This document shows positions 1 through 9,712 of a stretch of DNA of 64,000 nt, one piece after another. Position 1 is the stretch's first letter, and each line of letters starts with the position of its first letter. Under the pieces are notes generated by a model. The model made no database searches, was not told the origin of the DNA, and saw only the letters and a list, made by a program, of their open reading frames with translations. The position numbers were made by a program, and so were the translations under genes. The stretch comes from Ktedonobacter racemifer DSM 44963 (lineage in GTDB: Bacteria; Chloroflexota; Ktedonobacteria; Ktedonobacterales; Ktedonobacteraceae), in contig NZ_ADVG01000002.1 of NCBI RefSeq assembly GCF_000178855.1, positions 124,001 through 188,000 on the forward strand. Direction: 5' to 3'.

Positions 1-2536
1 TAGGCTGGGGCAGGTGCATATAGTAGGATGCGACGATGCGATGGACGCGCCTGCGCTCCTCCCCTGGCAGTTGTGAAACCGCGAAATGGCGTATCTGGGG
101 ATGGATGGTATAGACACGTCCATCAAACTGCACAAATGAGGACTGCACAAGTTCATCGCGCGAGGCGCGCCAGTTGCGCACAAGCACCTGCAAAGGAGAA
201 TCTGCCGCAGCGTCCTCCAGGGATGCAGACGTAAGCGTAGCAAGCCCATCTGTGGTTCCGGCGACCGTATCCTGAAAGAGCAGGGCAATCTGTTCGCGGC
301 TAAAGGGAAGTTTAAAGGCCGAGAGATAGGCAAGCAGCAGGCGGGCCGAAGCGCTCAGGCGCCTGGAGGAGACCTCTAAGACGGTGAGGATGCCAGCCAG
401 GGGAGAGCTGCGCAGTTCATCGCGAACCTCCTCCAGGGAGCGAGTGGCGGCCTCTGGTGTGTACACCTGACCCTCAATCGTGCGCGCGGTGCCAAAGATC
501 AGCTCGGCCCCAAGGGGATAGCCATCTAGCAGGGAGCAGATCTCACGTAAGATCTCCTGCTGATAGGGATCATCAAGGTGAATACGCTGGTCCAGCCCGC
601 TCGCCTGCGCCAACTCCATAAAGAGCTGCAACTGGTCGGAGTCGGTCATCTTCCCTACGCGATACTCATACCAGCGACAATGCGCATTCTCCAGGGCCAG
701 CATATTTTCGGGGTTCGACTGGGAGGTCACCAGGACTGTTACTTCAGCAGGAAGTGCGCAGATGAATTGAAGCCAGGTCTCCAGTTCATTGCGATCTCCC
801 ACCTCTTCAAAGGCATCCAGCAAGAGCAGACAGGGAAGTTCGCGACTGGCAAGTGAGCGCAGTGTGCCCATCACCAGGCGCGCACGATGCTCGCTATCCA
901 CGGCAGACTGCAAGCGCGTCGGGATGTGCAAATAATGAATAATCTCGATCAGGGCCTCATGAAAGGTCTTGCCGCCCTCAAGCGAGACACCAACGACGCC
1001 ACCAGGGAATTTATCCTGGTGACGGCGCACCACCTCCAGGGCCAGGGCGCTCTTGCCAATGCCAGCCGACCCGGTAACCGCGATATGGTGCGGGTTATGG
1101 CGTTGACGCTGCGCGGTCCTGGCATTCGCTCCATTTGCCGAAACCGCCAGTAACAAGGCATCAAGCTCACGCAGCTCGCGCTCGCGTCCCACAAAAGTTG
1201 TGAACGATCCCAGATGTGCCAGGGGGGCATCATGCTCCTCTGGCTGCTCCTGGCTGACAAGCAGAGGCACAGGAGCGACATCGCCCTCGGTGACCCGGCG
1301 ATAGAGTACGGGGATAAACCAGCTTTGCTGCAAGGGGAGCATGGCCTGGCGCGCCCGCGCCAGCGCCTCCTCCAGCGTTCGACCATCGGCGAGTGCCTCG
1401 TAAAAATGCGACATAAAGGTCGGACTCAGGTCATCCTGGAGCGAGAAAGGCATCGCGACCACCGCTGGCACCTGGGCCGAGACCAGGGCTGTCGCCAGCG
1501 ATGCATCTACGGGATTGGCGCCGAGGCGCTTCTGACAGTGCGGTCCCTCCGCCGCCACCATGGCGGTCTCACAGGCCGAGAAAACCGCCAGGCGCACATC
1601 GCTGCTGACAAAGAGATCACGTAGAGACTGAGCATCGATAAACTGGTTGTAGCCTTCCTCATTACAGAAACAGAGGTAGGTCTGGGGGTTCACCCGGCTC
1701 AGCGATTGCCCACAGCTCGTACAGCGGCGTACCTCAGCATCATTGACGACCTTACATTCCTCATTGGGACAAAGGCGTCCATAGGCACCATGCCCATCAA
1801 AGTGGACAATATAGCAAGGGATTGAGGTATCGCTATCGTCAAAGACGCCCGCGCCACCATAGGAGCTTAAATAGCGCACAAGCTGATCAAAGGTCGGTGG
1901 CTCCAGGCGATCAAGGAAGACCTGGCCCGAGGCAATGAGGGGTGAGAAACCGCGTTCCAGGGCCTCAAAGCTAATTTCGGTCTCCAGCGGAGCACAATCC
2001 AGGGGTGAGGACCCGATATAGAGCACACGCATAGGTGGATGCACAGGCAGTTCGCAACCGCCCACATCATCGGCATCAATCAATGCACGCGTCAGCGTGA
2101 AGATACCCGAGCCCAGCAGGAAGAGGTCGCCATTATGCAGTAGCTCCCAGGGATAGCGCACAAACTCATCACAGCCCACCCCAAAGGAGAAGGTAAGCGC
2201 CACTGTTCCACGGCGACGCAGCGTACGCTGAATAACGCCACGCAAAAGCGCCTGAACAGATTGCTCGGCCTCGTGAGGCCTGGCGTTCAACGGCAATGGT
2301 GAAGTAACGTCCATACCACATAACGAGAGGAAGAGACGGTAGCCAATCTCGCGCAAATTCTGCGTGTTATTGTTCTGTAGCGTGTTCAGTTTCTTCAGCA
2401 GGAGATTTAACTGCTTGGTGGTATAGGGCGGAATAAAATTTCCGCGTACGGTCCGTCCCGACCAGCTTTCTTTGACCTGTAGCTCAAAATGACCCTTGTC
2501 ACGACTCTGAAATAGGAAATTAATGGTTTCACTCAT
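1..2536 (-). CDS. CHAT-protease / STAND ATPase fusion, 3' end outside the window
   Basis: The frame is open from the ATG at 2536 to the window edge (845 codons seen). The first ~330 residues look like a CHAT (caspase-like) domain: the His is in VHFDGHGAYG (~residue 248) and the Cys in VFSACETA (~320). A four-Cys zinc ribbon (CPNEEC...CTSCGQ, ~256-276) sits between the two. A NACHT/NB-ARC-type ATPase follows, with Walker A VTGSAGIGKSALAL (~487) and Walker B LPCLLLLDAFEE (~570), then helical sequence cut by the edge. STAND proteins of this build are signal-responsive switches, often linked to defence or cell death; that role is inferred from family. No effector gene is visible beside it and no strong Shine-Dalgarno precedes the ATG. 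Confidence 0.85.
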   Translation of the reverse strand, partial: MSETINFLFQSRDKGHFELQVKESWSGRTVRGNFIPPYTTKQLNLLLKKLNTLQNNNTQNLREIGYRLFLSLCGMDVTSPLPLNARPHEAEQSVQALLRGVIQRTLRRRGTVALTFSFGVGCDEFVRYPWELLHNGDLFLLGSGIFTLTRALIDADDVGGCELPVHPPMRVLYIGSSPLDCAPLETEISFEALERGFSPLIASGQVFLDRLEPPTFDQLVRYLSSYGGAGVFDDSDTSIPCYIVHFDGHGAYGRLCPNEECKVVNDAEVRRCTSCGQSLSRVNPQTYLCFCNEEGYNQFIDAQSLRDLFVSSDVRLAVFSACETAMVAAEGPHCQKRLGANPVDASLATALVSAQVPAVVAMPFSLQDDLSPTFMSHFYEALADGRTLEEALARARQAMLPLQQSWFIPVLYRRVTEGDVAPVPLLVSQEQPEEHDAPLAHLGSFTTFVGRERELRELDALLLAVSANGANARTAQRQRHNPHHIAVTGSAGIGKSALALEVVRRHQDKFPGGVVGVSLEGGKTFHEALIEIIHYLHIPTRLQSAVDSEHRARLVMGTLRSLASRELPCLLLLDAFEEVGDRNELETWLQFICALPAEVTVLVTSQSNPENMLALENAHCRWYEYRVGKMTDSDQLQLFMELAQASGLDQRIHLDDPYQQEILREICSLLDGYPLGAELIFGTARTIEGQVYTPEAATRSLEEVRDELRSSPLAGILTVLEVSSRRLSASARLLLAYLSAFKLPFSREQIALLFQDTVAGTTDGLATLTSASLEDAAADSPLQVLVRNWRASRDELVQSSFVQFDGRVYTIHPQIRHFAVSQLPGEERRRVHRIVASYYMHLPQP

Positions 2537-2731
2537 AATGTGTAACCGGCGCCCTGGTCTTTCTTCCAAAATAGTAGAGCTTTACGCGACACCTCTGCCA
2601 GGATGGCTGAAAAGACGCTCTCTCGCAGTTAGTATAGCACAATTCAGGAATAAGTGATTACATTCTACTTGGCGGTTAGCTTGCTCAACAGCCACAGCGG
2701 CATACAGCGAGGAGATTCCACCGCCTTTGAC

Positions 2732-2762
2732 TAAAAAAATGGGGCCTTTGATAAAAGGCCCC
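2732..2762 (-). terminator. Rho-independent terminator of obg
   Basis: On the minus strand GGGGCCTTT-TATC-AAAGGCCCC is followed by a run of seven T, just downstream of the obg stop codon. Confidence 0.9.
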
Positions 2763-2770
2763 ACATATGC

Positions 2771-4078
2771 TTACTCGCCCCAGAAGAGTTCGACTTTGCC
2801 GAAGCGAACGACATCGCCCACCTGAACACCTGCGATCTCGAGGGCCTTCGTTACCCCCATTTTCTCCAGAGTACGCTCCAGGCGATCCATACCCTCTTCG
2901 CTCTCAGTGTCGGTCATACTGACCGCGCGTTCGACACGTTTACCGCGTACGACGTACACGCCCTCGTCTTTGATGACCGAGAAGGCATCATCAGGCTGAG
3001 GGCGCAACACGGGGGCGTTCTCAAGCGAAAGCACCTGGGCCGCGGCAAGCTCCTCTTCCTCTCGCTTGATTTCGCGCAAGCGGTCGCCTGCAAACTGCAT
3101 GAGTTCCTGTGTCCCCTGGTGAGTGGCCGCGGAGATGGCGAAAACGGGATAGCCAGCAGCCTCGGCCTGAGCCTTGAGCGCGGGCCAGCGTTCCTGGGCC
3201 TCGGGCAGATCGATCTTATTCAGCACCACAATCTGTGGCCGCGCGGCCAGCTGTTCGTCGTAGTCACGCAGTTCCTGGTTGATCTTCGCGAAATCTTCCC
3301 AGGGATCGCGCTCCTCGACCAGGGACCCATCCAGCATATGAATGAGCAGGCGCGTGCGCTTGACATGGCGCAGAAACTCATGTCCCAGGCCAATGCCCTG
3401 GGCCGCACCCTCGATCAAGCCAGGAATATCGGCCAGGACAAAGTCAAAGCCGTCACCCTGCCTGGCATGTCCAACCTCAACGACTCCCAGGTTGGGAACC
3501 AGGGTCGTAAAGGGATAGTCAGCAATCTTCGGGCGCGCAGCGGTTACAACGGAGAGCAGCGTGGATTTGCCTGCATTGGGGTAGCCCACCAGGCCAACAT
3601 CGGCGATCAGGCGCAGCTCAAGCGTAATCCAGTGCTCCTCACCAGGCTCGCCTTTTTGCGCTTCACGTGGAGCCTGGTGCGTCGAGGTCGCGAAATGCAC
3701 ATTTCCCAGGCCACCACGGCCACCACGAGCCACCATTACCTGCTGCCCTGGCTCTACGAGGTCCGCGATCAGTTCAGCTGTCTCGGCATTCCGAATAATT
3801 GTGCCACAGGGCACCTTCAGGATAACATCATTTCCTTTCGCGCCATGCATCTTTTGACGCATGCCACTCTCGCCGGACTCCGCGCTAAAATTCTGTTTAT
3901 AACGATAATCAATCAGCGTATTTAGCTGATTGGTTGCTTCAAAGTAGACACTGCCACCCCGGCCACCATCACCACCATCAGGTCCTCCATTGGGAGCAAA
4001 CTTCTCACGGCGAAAATGCATTGAACCGTTGCCACCATCACCCGCCTTTACGAAAATCTTGGTATGGTCAAAAAACAT
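2771..4078 (-). CDS. obg: GTPase Obg/CgtA
   Basis: This 435-residue protein is the conserved Obg GTPase, which acts in 50S ribosome assembly and stress signalling. The glycine-rich N-terminal Obg fold (residues 1-158, with GGDGGRGGS) is followed by the G domain with P-loop GYPNAGKST (~166), the DIPGLIEGA switch II (~216) and NKID (~288), then a C-terminal OCT domain. The usual bacterial neighbours rplU and rpmA are not adjacent; dps lies upstream instead. A terminator follows the stop codon, so it is probably transcribed alone or with dps. Confidence 0.97.
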   Translation of the reverse strand: MFFDHTKIFVKAGDGGNGSMHFRREKFAPNGGPDGGDGGRGGSVYFEATNQLNTLIDYRYKQNFSAESGESGMRQKMHGAKGNDVILKVPCGTIIRNAETAELIADLVEPGQQVMVARGGRGGLGNVHFATSTHQAPREAQKGEPGEEHWITLELRLIADVGLVGYPNAGKSTLLSVVTAARPKIADYPFTTLVPNLGVVEVGHARQGDGFDFVLADIPGLIEGAAQGIGLGHEFLRHVKRTRLLIHMLDGSLVEERDPWEDFAKINQELRDYDEQLAARPQIVVLNKIDLPEAQERWPALKAQAEAAGYPVFAISAATHQGTQELMQFAGDRLREIKREEEELAAAQVLSLENAPVLRPQPDDAFSVIKDEGVYVVRGKRVERAVSMTDTESEEGMDRLERTLEKMGVTKALEIAGVQVGDVVRFGKVELFWGE

Positions 4079-4185
4079 GGCGTCTTCCCCACTCTATCCT
4101 TCTTTATGCGTTCTTAAAAAACAATCTTTGTACAGCAGCGCAATAAAATATACCATAGAACGGCTAAGAACGCTATGCATTAGTA

Positions 4186-4254
4186 GCTTTGTAAAAAGTG
4201 TAGAAATGGGCAACCGGCAGAGCCGGTTGCCCATTTCTACACTTTTTACAAAGC
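4186..4254. repeat. 33-bp perfect inverted repeat with 3-nt loop
   Basis: The arms 4186-4218 and 4222-4254 are exact reverse complements around the loop AGA. The hairpin lies between the dps stop codon and the obg start, so it can act as the dps terminator. It lacks a T-tract, and 33 bp of perfect pairing is far more than a terminator needs. Confidence 0.9.
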
Positions 4255-4269
4255 ACTGCGGGTACTGAT

Positions 4270-4881
4270 CTAGCCTTCTTCTTTCATACTGGAGAAGGGA
4301 GTATCCACCAGGTGCTGGGAGATGAACCAGGTCTGCATCTCTTGCAAGGGCAGGACTTCCGAGGAGAGGATATCGTTGGTCGTGTAGTCCTTGTTTTTAT
4401 CGCTTAACTCAATGCCCTCACGCACACCTTGAATGACGGTCGCATGTGCGCTCACGAGACGCGAGAGCATCGCTGGCACATCCTCAACCCCCTTTGGTGG
4501 CCGCTCGATCTTGGTCAGTTCCGCCACATCATGCGGCATGGCAATGGTGACCCCACCCAGCTGCTGCACGCGCTCAGCCAGCAGATCGATGGTCTTCTCA
4601 ATCTGTTCGGCGTGCTCGTCTAACAGCAAGTGTAACTGGTAGAACGTTGGGCCAGTCATCTGCCAGTGGTGTTTTTTATAGAGATTGTAGAGTGTGATCG
4701 AATCGGCAACCAGCTGATTCAGACACTCAACATTCTGTTTGATCGCGCTTTCAGGCAGGCTAAGAGGCATAGCGTGCAACTGTCCATACTGCTGGATCTC
4801 GTATGAACGCTGCTTAAAGCGAGGCTGGGCCTCGATTGTCTGTGCCCCCTGCTTCGACATGGTGTGAGTCTTGGTAGTCAT
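4270..4881 (-). CDS. dps: Dps-family ferritin-like DNA-protection protein
   Basis: The 203-residue product belongs to the Dps/ferritin-like superfamily, whose dodecamers oxidise and store iron and shield DNA from peroxide. The ferroxidase signature is visible: the His in KKHHWQMTGPTFYQLH and the acidic pair in LLLDEHAEQIEKTIDLLAERV (~residues 75-105). A ~40-residue polar N-terminal extension with basic residues precedes the four-helix core, as in Dps proteins that use a tail to bind DNA. AAGGAG lies about 10 nt before the ATG. Confidence 0.92.
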   Translation of the reverse strand: MTTKTHTMSKQGAQTIEAQPRFKQRSYEIQQYGQLHAMPLSLPESAIKQNVECLNQLVADSITLYNLYKKHHWQMTGPTFYQLHLLLDEHAEQIEKTIDLLAERVQQLGGVTIAMPHDVAELTKIERPPKGVEDVPAMLSRLVSAHATVIQGVREGIELSDKNKDYTTNDILSSEVLPLQEMQTWFISQHLVDTPFSSMKEEG

Positions 4882-4973
4882 CTATCGTTCACTCCTTTTA
4901 CATAACAGATAGCGACGTCATATTTTGTGTATCCAAAACTCAACACGCTTTTTGCAGAAGAGAGGTTACAACT

Positions 4974-6566
4974 TTAGCGCGGTGAGGCGTGCCAATCGCC
5001 GTAGCCACCACTCTGGTTATCACAGGCATTATTGCGATAACTACAATAGGTTCCCGAGAGGGATTTATCACCATTCACCTGACCTTGAAAGTAGAGTGGC
5101 AGCAAGCCCGCATAGCTTGCGACCAGGAAATGAAACTTGCGATCAGGCGTAATGGTCCCATTAAAATTGTTATTACCAACTAATCCCGAGCCAAAGGAGG
5201 CATAGCCAGTAAAGCTCTGGCCATTTTGCGCAATATTAGAGAGTGCAATCGTAGAATTGGTTGGCGGATCAGTATATTTATCCGAAATCGTGCCATCGTA
5301 GCCCCGAGCCAGTCGCGGTGGCGAGGCTGGCGGTTGTACCACTGGAGGGGCTGGTGAGGCAGTCGGCGTAGCCGTGGGCGTTGTCCCCCTGGTCGGCACC
5401 TGCGTCGTCCTGGCCGTTGGCTGGTGCACAGTCGATGATGTGGGTGTGACTTTGGCCTGCGTTGATACGCCAGCAAGCAAGCCACTATTAGCAGTCCAGA
5501 TCAGCCCTCCCACCAGGAGAAATGCCAGGAGCAGCGCGGCTACCAACAGGAACAGCCCTTTGCGTGAGCGGCGTTGACGCCGGGGTATCTCCTGCACCAC
5601 AATGCTTGGCGGTGGGAGTGGGGCAGGAGTCACCGGGGGCGGTTGTGGCGTCTCGACCTGGGTGCCTGGTGCCTCATTCGCCTCAGAGAGCATCTCATAA
5701 ATCACAGGCTCGGTCTTCACCTCAGGCGCATAGACTTTCAACGCATTCCAAAACTCTTCTACGCTGCCATAGCGGTCCTCGGGATCAAGCGCCATCGCCT
5801 TTTGCAGTATATCGCTCACCTCCTGCGGCAGATCCTCAACCAGGCTATGCGCAGGAATCAGCGAATCAGCGCTTCCACTGCTCACGCGTGTTAGGCGCGT
5901 AAGCGCATCGATGGGAACCTCACCTGTCAATAATGTATAAAAGGTCGCACCCAACCCATAGATATCGCTGCGCAGGTTTGTACCGCGCATATAGTGCTCG
6001 GGCGAGCCATATCCGGGAGAGCAGTGCCGCACGGCTGAGGTCGTAGAGTCCAGGTCGTAGGTCTTGGCAATGCCAAAATCGACCAGGACGGCCCCCTCGC
6101 CCGAGGTAGGGATAATCATATTTGATGGCTTGATATCACGATGAATAATGGGCGGCTGCTGGTGATGCAGGTAGCTTACTGCTTCAATGATAGGCTTCAT
6201 CATCGCCATAACGCGAGCAAGGGTAAAGCGTCCCTCGGGCTGGCGCCGTCGCAAACGCTCCAGGTTAGGCCCATTGATGAAGTCCATGAGCATATACACG
6301 CTCTGCGCCTTCTCGTCCTCGAACACGCGGTACACACGCGGCAGGGCGTAATGATCCAGGCGTTCGAGGATACGGCTCTCGAAGGCGAAACGTTCGCGCT
6401 GCTGAGGATTAGGGTCTATCTGCTCTTTGAGGGCATAGACATTCCCACCACGGCGATCACGCACACGATATACCGCGCCAAAGCCGCCTGTCCCTAGTAA
6501 CTCTTGAATTTCATAGCGATCACGCACAACCTTCCCTTTCGGGAATTTTGTCTGCAAGTCCCTCAT
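4974..6566 (-). CDS. Membrane Ser/Thr protein kinase with extracellular C-terminal domain
   Basis: This is a 530-residue Hanks-type kinase. The glycine loop GTGGFG (25-30), invariant Lys in ALKEQ (~47), catalytic HRDIKPSN (~141) and DFG are all intact, so an active enzyme is expected. After the kinase (to ~280) come a proline-rich linker, one transmembrane helix (FLLVAALLLAFLLVGGLIW, ~345-365), a Thr/Pro-rich stalk and a ~110-residue extracellular beta-rich domain with no PASTA repeats. The external domain presumably senses a ligand; which one cannot be seen. GAGGTG precedes the ATG. Confidence 0.93.
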   Translation of the reverse strand: MRDLQTKFPKGKVVRDRYEIQELLGTGGFGAVYRVRDRRGGNVYALKEQIDPNPQQRERFAFESRILERLDHYALPRVYRVFEDEKAQSVYMLMDFINGPNLERLRRRQPEGRFTLARVMAMMKPIIEAVSYLHHQQPPIIHRDIKPSNMIIPTSGEGAVLVDFGIAKTYDLDSTTSAVRHCSPGYGSPEHYMRGTNLRSDIYGLGATFYTLLTGEVPIDALTRLTRVSSGSADSLIPAHSLVEDLPQEVSDILQKAMALDPEDRYGSVEEFWNALKVYAPEVKTEPVIYEMLSEANEAPGTQVETPQPPPVTPAPLPPPSIVVQEIPRRQRRSRKGLFLLVAALLLAFLLVGGLIWTANSGLLAGVSTQAKVTPTSSTVHQPTARTTQVPTRGTTPTATPTASPAPPVVQPPASPPRLARGYDGTISDKYTDPPTNSTIALSNIAQNGQSFTGYASFGSGLVGNNNFNGTITPDRKFHFLVASYAGLLPLYFQGQVNGDKSLSGTYCSYRNNACDNQSGGYGDWHASPR

Positions 6567-6634
6567 TCACGCACCTCACGCATAAATTACAATTTCCTTA
6601 TTATATGTATAAAGCGTAAGGCTAGCAAGATCAG

Positions 6635-7960
6635 CTACAACAATTCTTCGACCAGTTCCTTCTGTTGCGAATGAGACGGGCGGGGATAGGTAATCAGGCG
6701 CGCGCCGCGCTGGAAGGTCAAGTATGCCCATGCCCATTGAAAGATTACCAGTACCCGATTGCGGAACCCTATCAAGAAGAAGATGTGAACAGCTAGCCAG
6801 AGAAGCCAACCCAGAAAGCCCCAGATACGCACACGGCCAAAATCAGCTATGCCAAAGGAACGGCCCACGGTCGCCAGGTTTCCTTTATTCGTGTATTGAA
6901 AAGCAGGTTCAGAAGCTTGCGACCCTTTCACCTTTTGCACGATCAATGAGCCTATATAGTTTCCCTGCTGCATAGCAACGGGTGCCACACCTGGCAGAGG
7001 CTTGCCATTCTGCATGAGCGAGGATGTGTCACCAATCACAAACACATTTGGCAGCCCCGGAACGGAGAGATCAGGCTGCACTTTGACACGGCCCGCGCGG
7101 TCAACCTCGGCCTGCAACCACTTGCCCGCGGGCGAGGCCGCTACACCAGCTGTCCAGATGACATTTCTCGCCGGAATTCGCTGCCCCGCCACGACCACGC
7201 CCTCACGATCGATATTTTCGACAGGTGAGTTCGTGCGCACCTCAACCCCCAGGTGGTTCAGGGCTTTGCGCGCCTTCTGTGCCAGCTTCTCCGGGAAAGC
7301 GGGCAAGATGCGTGGCATGGCCTCAACCAGGATCACGCGTGCCGATCGGGGATCAATATGGCGAAAATCACGCGCGAGCGCCTTATGAGCCAGCTCAGCA
7401 ATCGCACCAGACATTTCTACACCCGTAGGACCAGCCCCCACCAGCACAAAGGTCATCAACTCCTGCTGGCGATCAGGGTCCGGCTCCATCTCGGCTGCCT
7501 CAAAAGCGAGTAGCACCTGGCGCCGAATATGCGTGGCATCGGTGATAGTCTTCAAGCCCGGCGCGAAGTCGCTCCACTCATCATGGCCAAAATAACTATG
7601 GGCCGCACCAGTCGCGAGGATCAGGTAGTCATAGGGGATCTCGCGCTCGGCGGTAAGCACAAGCTGGCGCTCGGTATCCACACCCGTTACCTCTGCCAGC
7701 AACACCGTGGTATTCTGCTGACTTTTTAAAATGGAGCGGATGGGAGCCGAGATATCAGCGGGTGAAAGTCCTGCCGTCGCTACCTGGTAGAGCAAGGGCT
7801 GGAAAAGATGATGGTTATTCTTATCAATCACAGTTACCTGCGCCGGAGCATCACGTAGAGATCTAGCCACGCGCAGGCCGCCAAAGCCCGCGCCAACAAT
7901 CACGACACGAGGAAGCCCTGTCGTCACAGAGAAGCCATCCGACTGTTGTTTCTGCATCAT
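6635..7960 (-). CDS. ndh: Type II NADH:quinone oxidoreductase (NDH-2)
   Basis: A 441-residue FAD flavoprotein of the NDH-2 family, which passes electrons from NADH to quinone without pumping protons. The FAD-binding GxGxxG is near the N-terminus (VVIVGAGFGGL), a second dinucleotide fold for NADH follows (VLVGAGPTGVEMSGAIAEL, ~170) and the second FAD motif VFVIGDTSS is at ~300. The C-terminal hydrophobic segment (FLGWLLWLAVHIFFLIGF) fits membrane anchoring. It stands alone, with AAGGAG about 12 nt before the start. Confidence 0.93.
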   Translation of the reverse strand: MMQKQQSDGFSVTTGLPRVVIVGAGFGGLRVARSLRDAPAQVTVIDKNNHHLFQPLLYQVATAGLSPADISAPIRSILKSQQNTTVLLAEVTGVDTERQLVLTAEREIPYDYLILATGAAHSYFGHDEWSDFAPGLKTITDATHIRRQVLLAFEAAEMEPDPDRQQELMTFVLVGAGPTGVEMSGAIAELAHKALARDFRHIDPRSARVILVEAMPRILPAFPEKLAQKARKALNHLGVEVRTNSPVENIDREGVVVAGQRIPARNVIWTAGVAASPAGKWLQAEVDRAGRVKVQPDLSVPGLPNVFVIGDTSSLMQNGKPLPGVAPVAMQQGNYIGSLIVQKVKGSQASEPAFQYTNKGNLATVGRSFGIADFGRVRIWGFLGWLLWLAVHIFFLIGFRNRVLVIFQWAWAYLTFQRGARLITYPRPSHSQQKELVEELL

Positions 7961-8292
7961 ATTGCTTATGTGTCTCCTTGTTTAGGAAATCTGTCTCAAC
8001 ATAGAGACACGCTGCTACTATACACAGTGTACCAGCACACTTTATTGTGGCTCATTTACGCGATCAATGGCAAGCCCCTACCTTGGCCCAACGCTGCTAA
8101 AGCACGCGTCGGTCAGGCGTGCGTTCCGTAGACAACTATGATTATCGTGACACTCCGCATGGGCTAAAGCCCAGCAGCTTCTGACACGGCTCCGTAAGCG
8201 CGACATATCCCGTAGGGACTACTCAAAATGGAGGCGTAGTGTGGTAGCTATATCTGAGAGGCGCGCACCCATCCGGCGCAATCCCCCCTGGG

Positions 8293-9352
8293 GTCGAGTA
8301 GGGAGCGGTTGTCCCTTGCGGGATCACCCGTCACCCTCTCGCCGAACCGGACGTACGAGTTTCCAGGTATCCGGCTCTCCCTTTACGTTTCGCTGAAGAT
8401 GTTCTCTATCAGGGAGCGTACCAGCGTTCAGTCGTTTTCCCTGTTTTGAGATGGCCGTCAGTGCTTCCAATCTCCTAATGACTGTATCGGGTAGCATCAG
8501 CACACCCTCGCTTTCGGTTGATTGTAGGCTACGTAAGCTACTTCCCTTCCCCTCGATAGTGGAGGTTTCAGACGTATTACTACGCTTTATCCTTCTATCA
8601 GTATCGCATGAGCTTCTTTGCTCTGCGATCTGCGAGACCCATTACAGGCTCACATTGAGATGAAGTAGACCGCCAGCGAGGTACTGATGCTGTCCTGACC
8701 TGCCTGATGTTTCAGGTGGTTTCCTGGACTCAGCCCTTTTCCAACGGTCTCTTCCCGAACCCAGCGGGCCACTTTCATGGCACTGTAGCTCTCCAGAACC
8801 CTTTGCCTCGTTGCGCAAAGATCGTGTGGCCCATCCAGGCCAACCTCTGCCGCTGAGACGAGTTCCTGGGACCCTTCGCCCTGTCTGTGTCTTTCTCACA
8901 GGCCCCGGCGGGGCGTGACTTCCGCGACTACTTCGGTCCCTCTGTACCCATACACCTCGCGGTGGTTAGGGCAACCCCAAGTTGCCTCCAAGAATCTCAG
9001 TTCGTGCTCCAGGTGTCCTTTACGTCTTTTCCCGTTCCTTACGGGTAGGCTCCGACGGAAGCTTTGTCGGGAAGTAGTACCGTTCCCGGCAACGTCGAAC
9101 ACAGGCGCTAGTACCGTTTCCTGTGGGCTGCCCCGGTTCCGCCTTGACTGGGCTTCAGACAATCAGTCTTCACCATACACGACTTACCTGACGAGCCTCT
9201 GGCCCCTGGTACTGGGACTTCACTCGCCTTTGATACAACATGCTACGGTCCCCTCGACTCTTTCGAGCGAAAGTAAGTTGCTGGTTTATCCACACTGCTT
9301 CAGTGGACCCACCCCGACGGGTGAGAGAGATTCTTGTGCCACATGGGCGCAC
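8293..9352 (-). mobile_element. ORF-less group II intron
   Basis: Read on the minus strand, the sequence begins GTGCGCCC (9352 downward, the GUGYG 5' signature) and ends after a domain VI-like stem with ...CTACTCGAC (8293). A 34-nt domain V lies at 8344-8377, starting GAGCCGG, with a GAAA tetraloop, and ending CCGGTTC. Two opposed mismatches (C.C, U.U) weaken its upper stem. The reverse transcriptase is missing: only ~27 codons resembling an RT N-terminus (VIRRLEALTAISKQGKRLN, ~8480-8400) remain before domain V. At ~1,060 nt the intron would need a maturase supplied in trans. Splicing competence cannot be judged from sequence. Confidence 0.75.
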
Positions 9353-9712
9353 TACTACGGAAGCTCCGTCACCATGCAGGTGTGACCCTGTTTAGGTGAT
9401 CCCGTATTTACAGCAGAATGAGTTTTAGCATGCTCCAGGGCACCCGTTCGTCCAATGTGTACCTCTCGTAGTAAGAGAATGCCAGATTGGTTGGATAGAA
9501 CGATAGCACCGCCTTATCGCGCTACAATCTGGTCTAGCGTTTCAGCCATCTTTCGCTAGCGTCGGCCTGGAGACCATTTGGACTAGGTTTCAAGAAATCC
9601 ATCCTTACCCATACACGCTTTGCGCTGGCAGCTCAAGGCGTTGATGACTTGTCTTTACGCTGTCTTTTCCTCACATGCTCTACTCCCCTCCCCCTTTCGA
9701 GGTTCAAGCCTT
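9353..9712 (-). other. Non-coding 3' region of the tnpB element, possible omega-RNA 5' part
   Basis: There is no convincing protein frame here. The stretch lies between the tnpB remnant and the intron, and continues beyond the intron at 8155-8292 to the end hairpin. In this element class the 3' end of tnpB and its downstream sequence encode the guide (omega/re) RNA. That role is inferred from position only. Confidence 0.35.

Noticed and set aside
2582..2764. A 60-codon minus-strand frame after obg
   Set aside because: It begins inside the obg terminator and has no ribosome-binding site.
3119..3925. A 268-codon plus-strand frame
   Set aside because: It is a shadow of obg, which is certain on the other strand.
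9420..9480. CTTACTACGAGAGG...TGGACGAAC resembles the sarcin-ricin loop region of 23S rRNA
   Set aside because: The similarity covers only about 25 scattered bases and flanking sequence does not match 23S rRNA, so an rRNA fragment is not supported.
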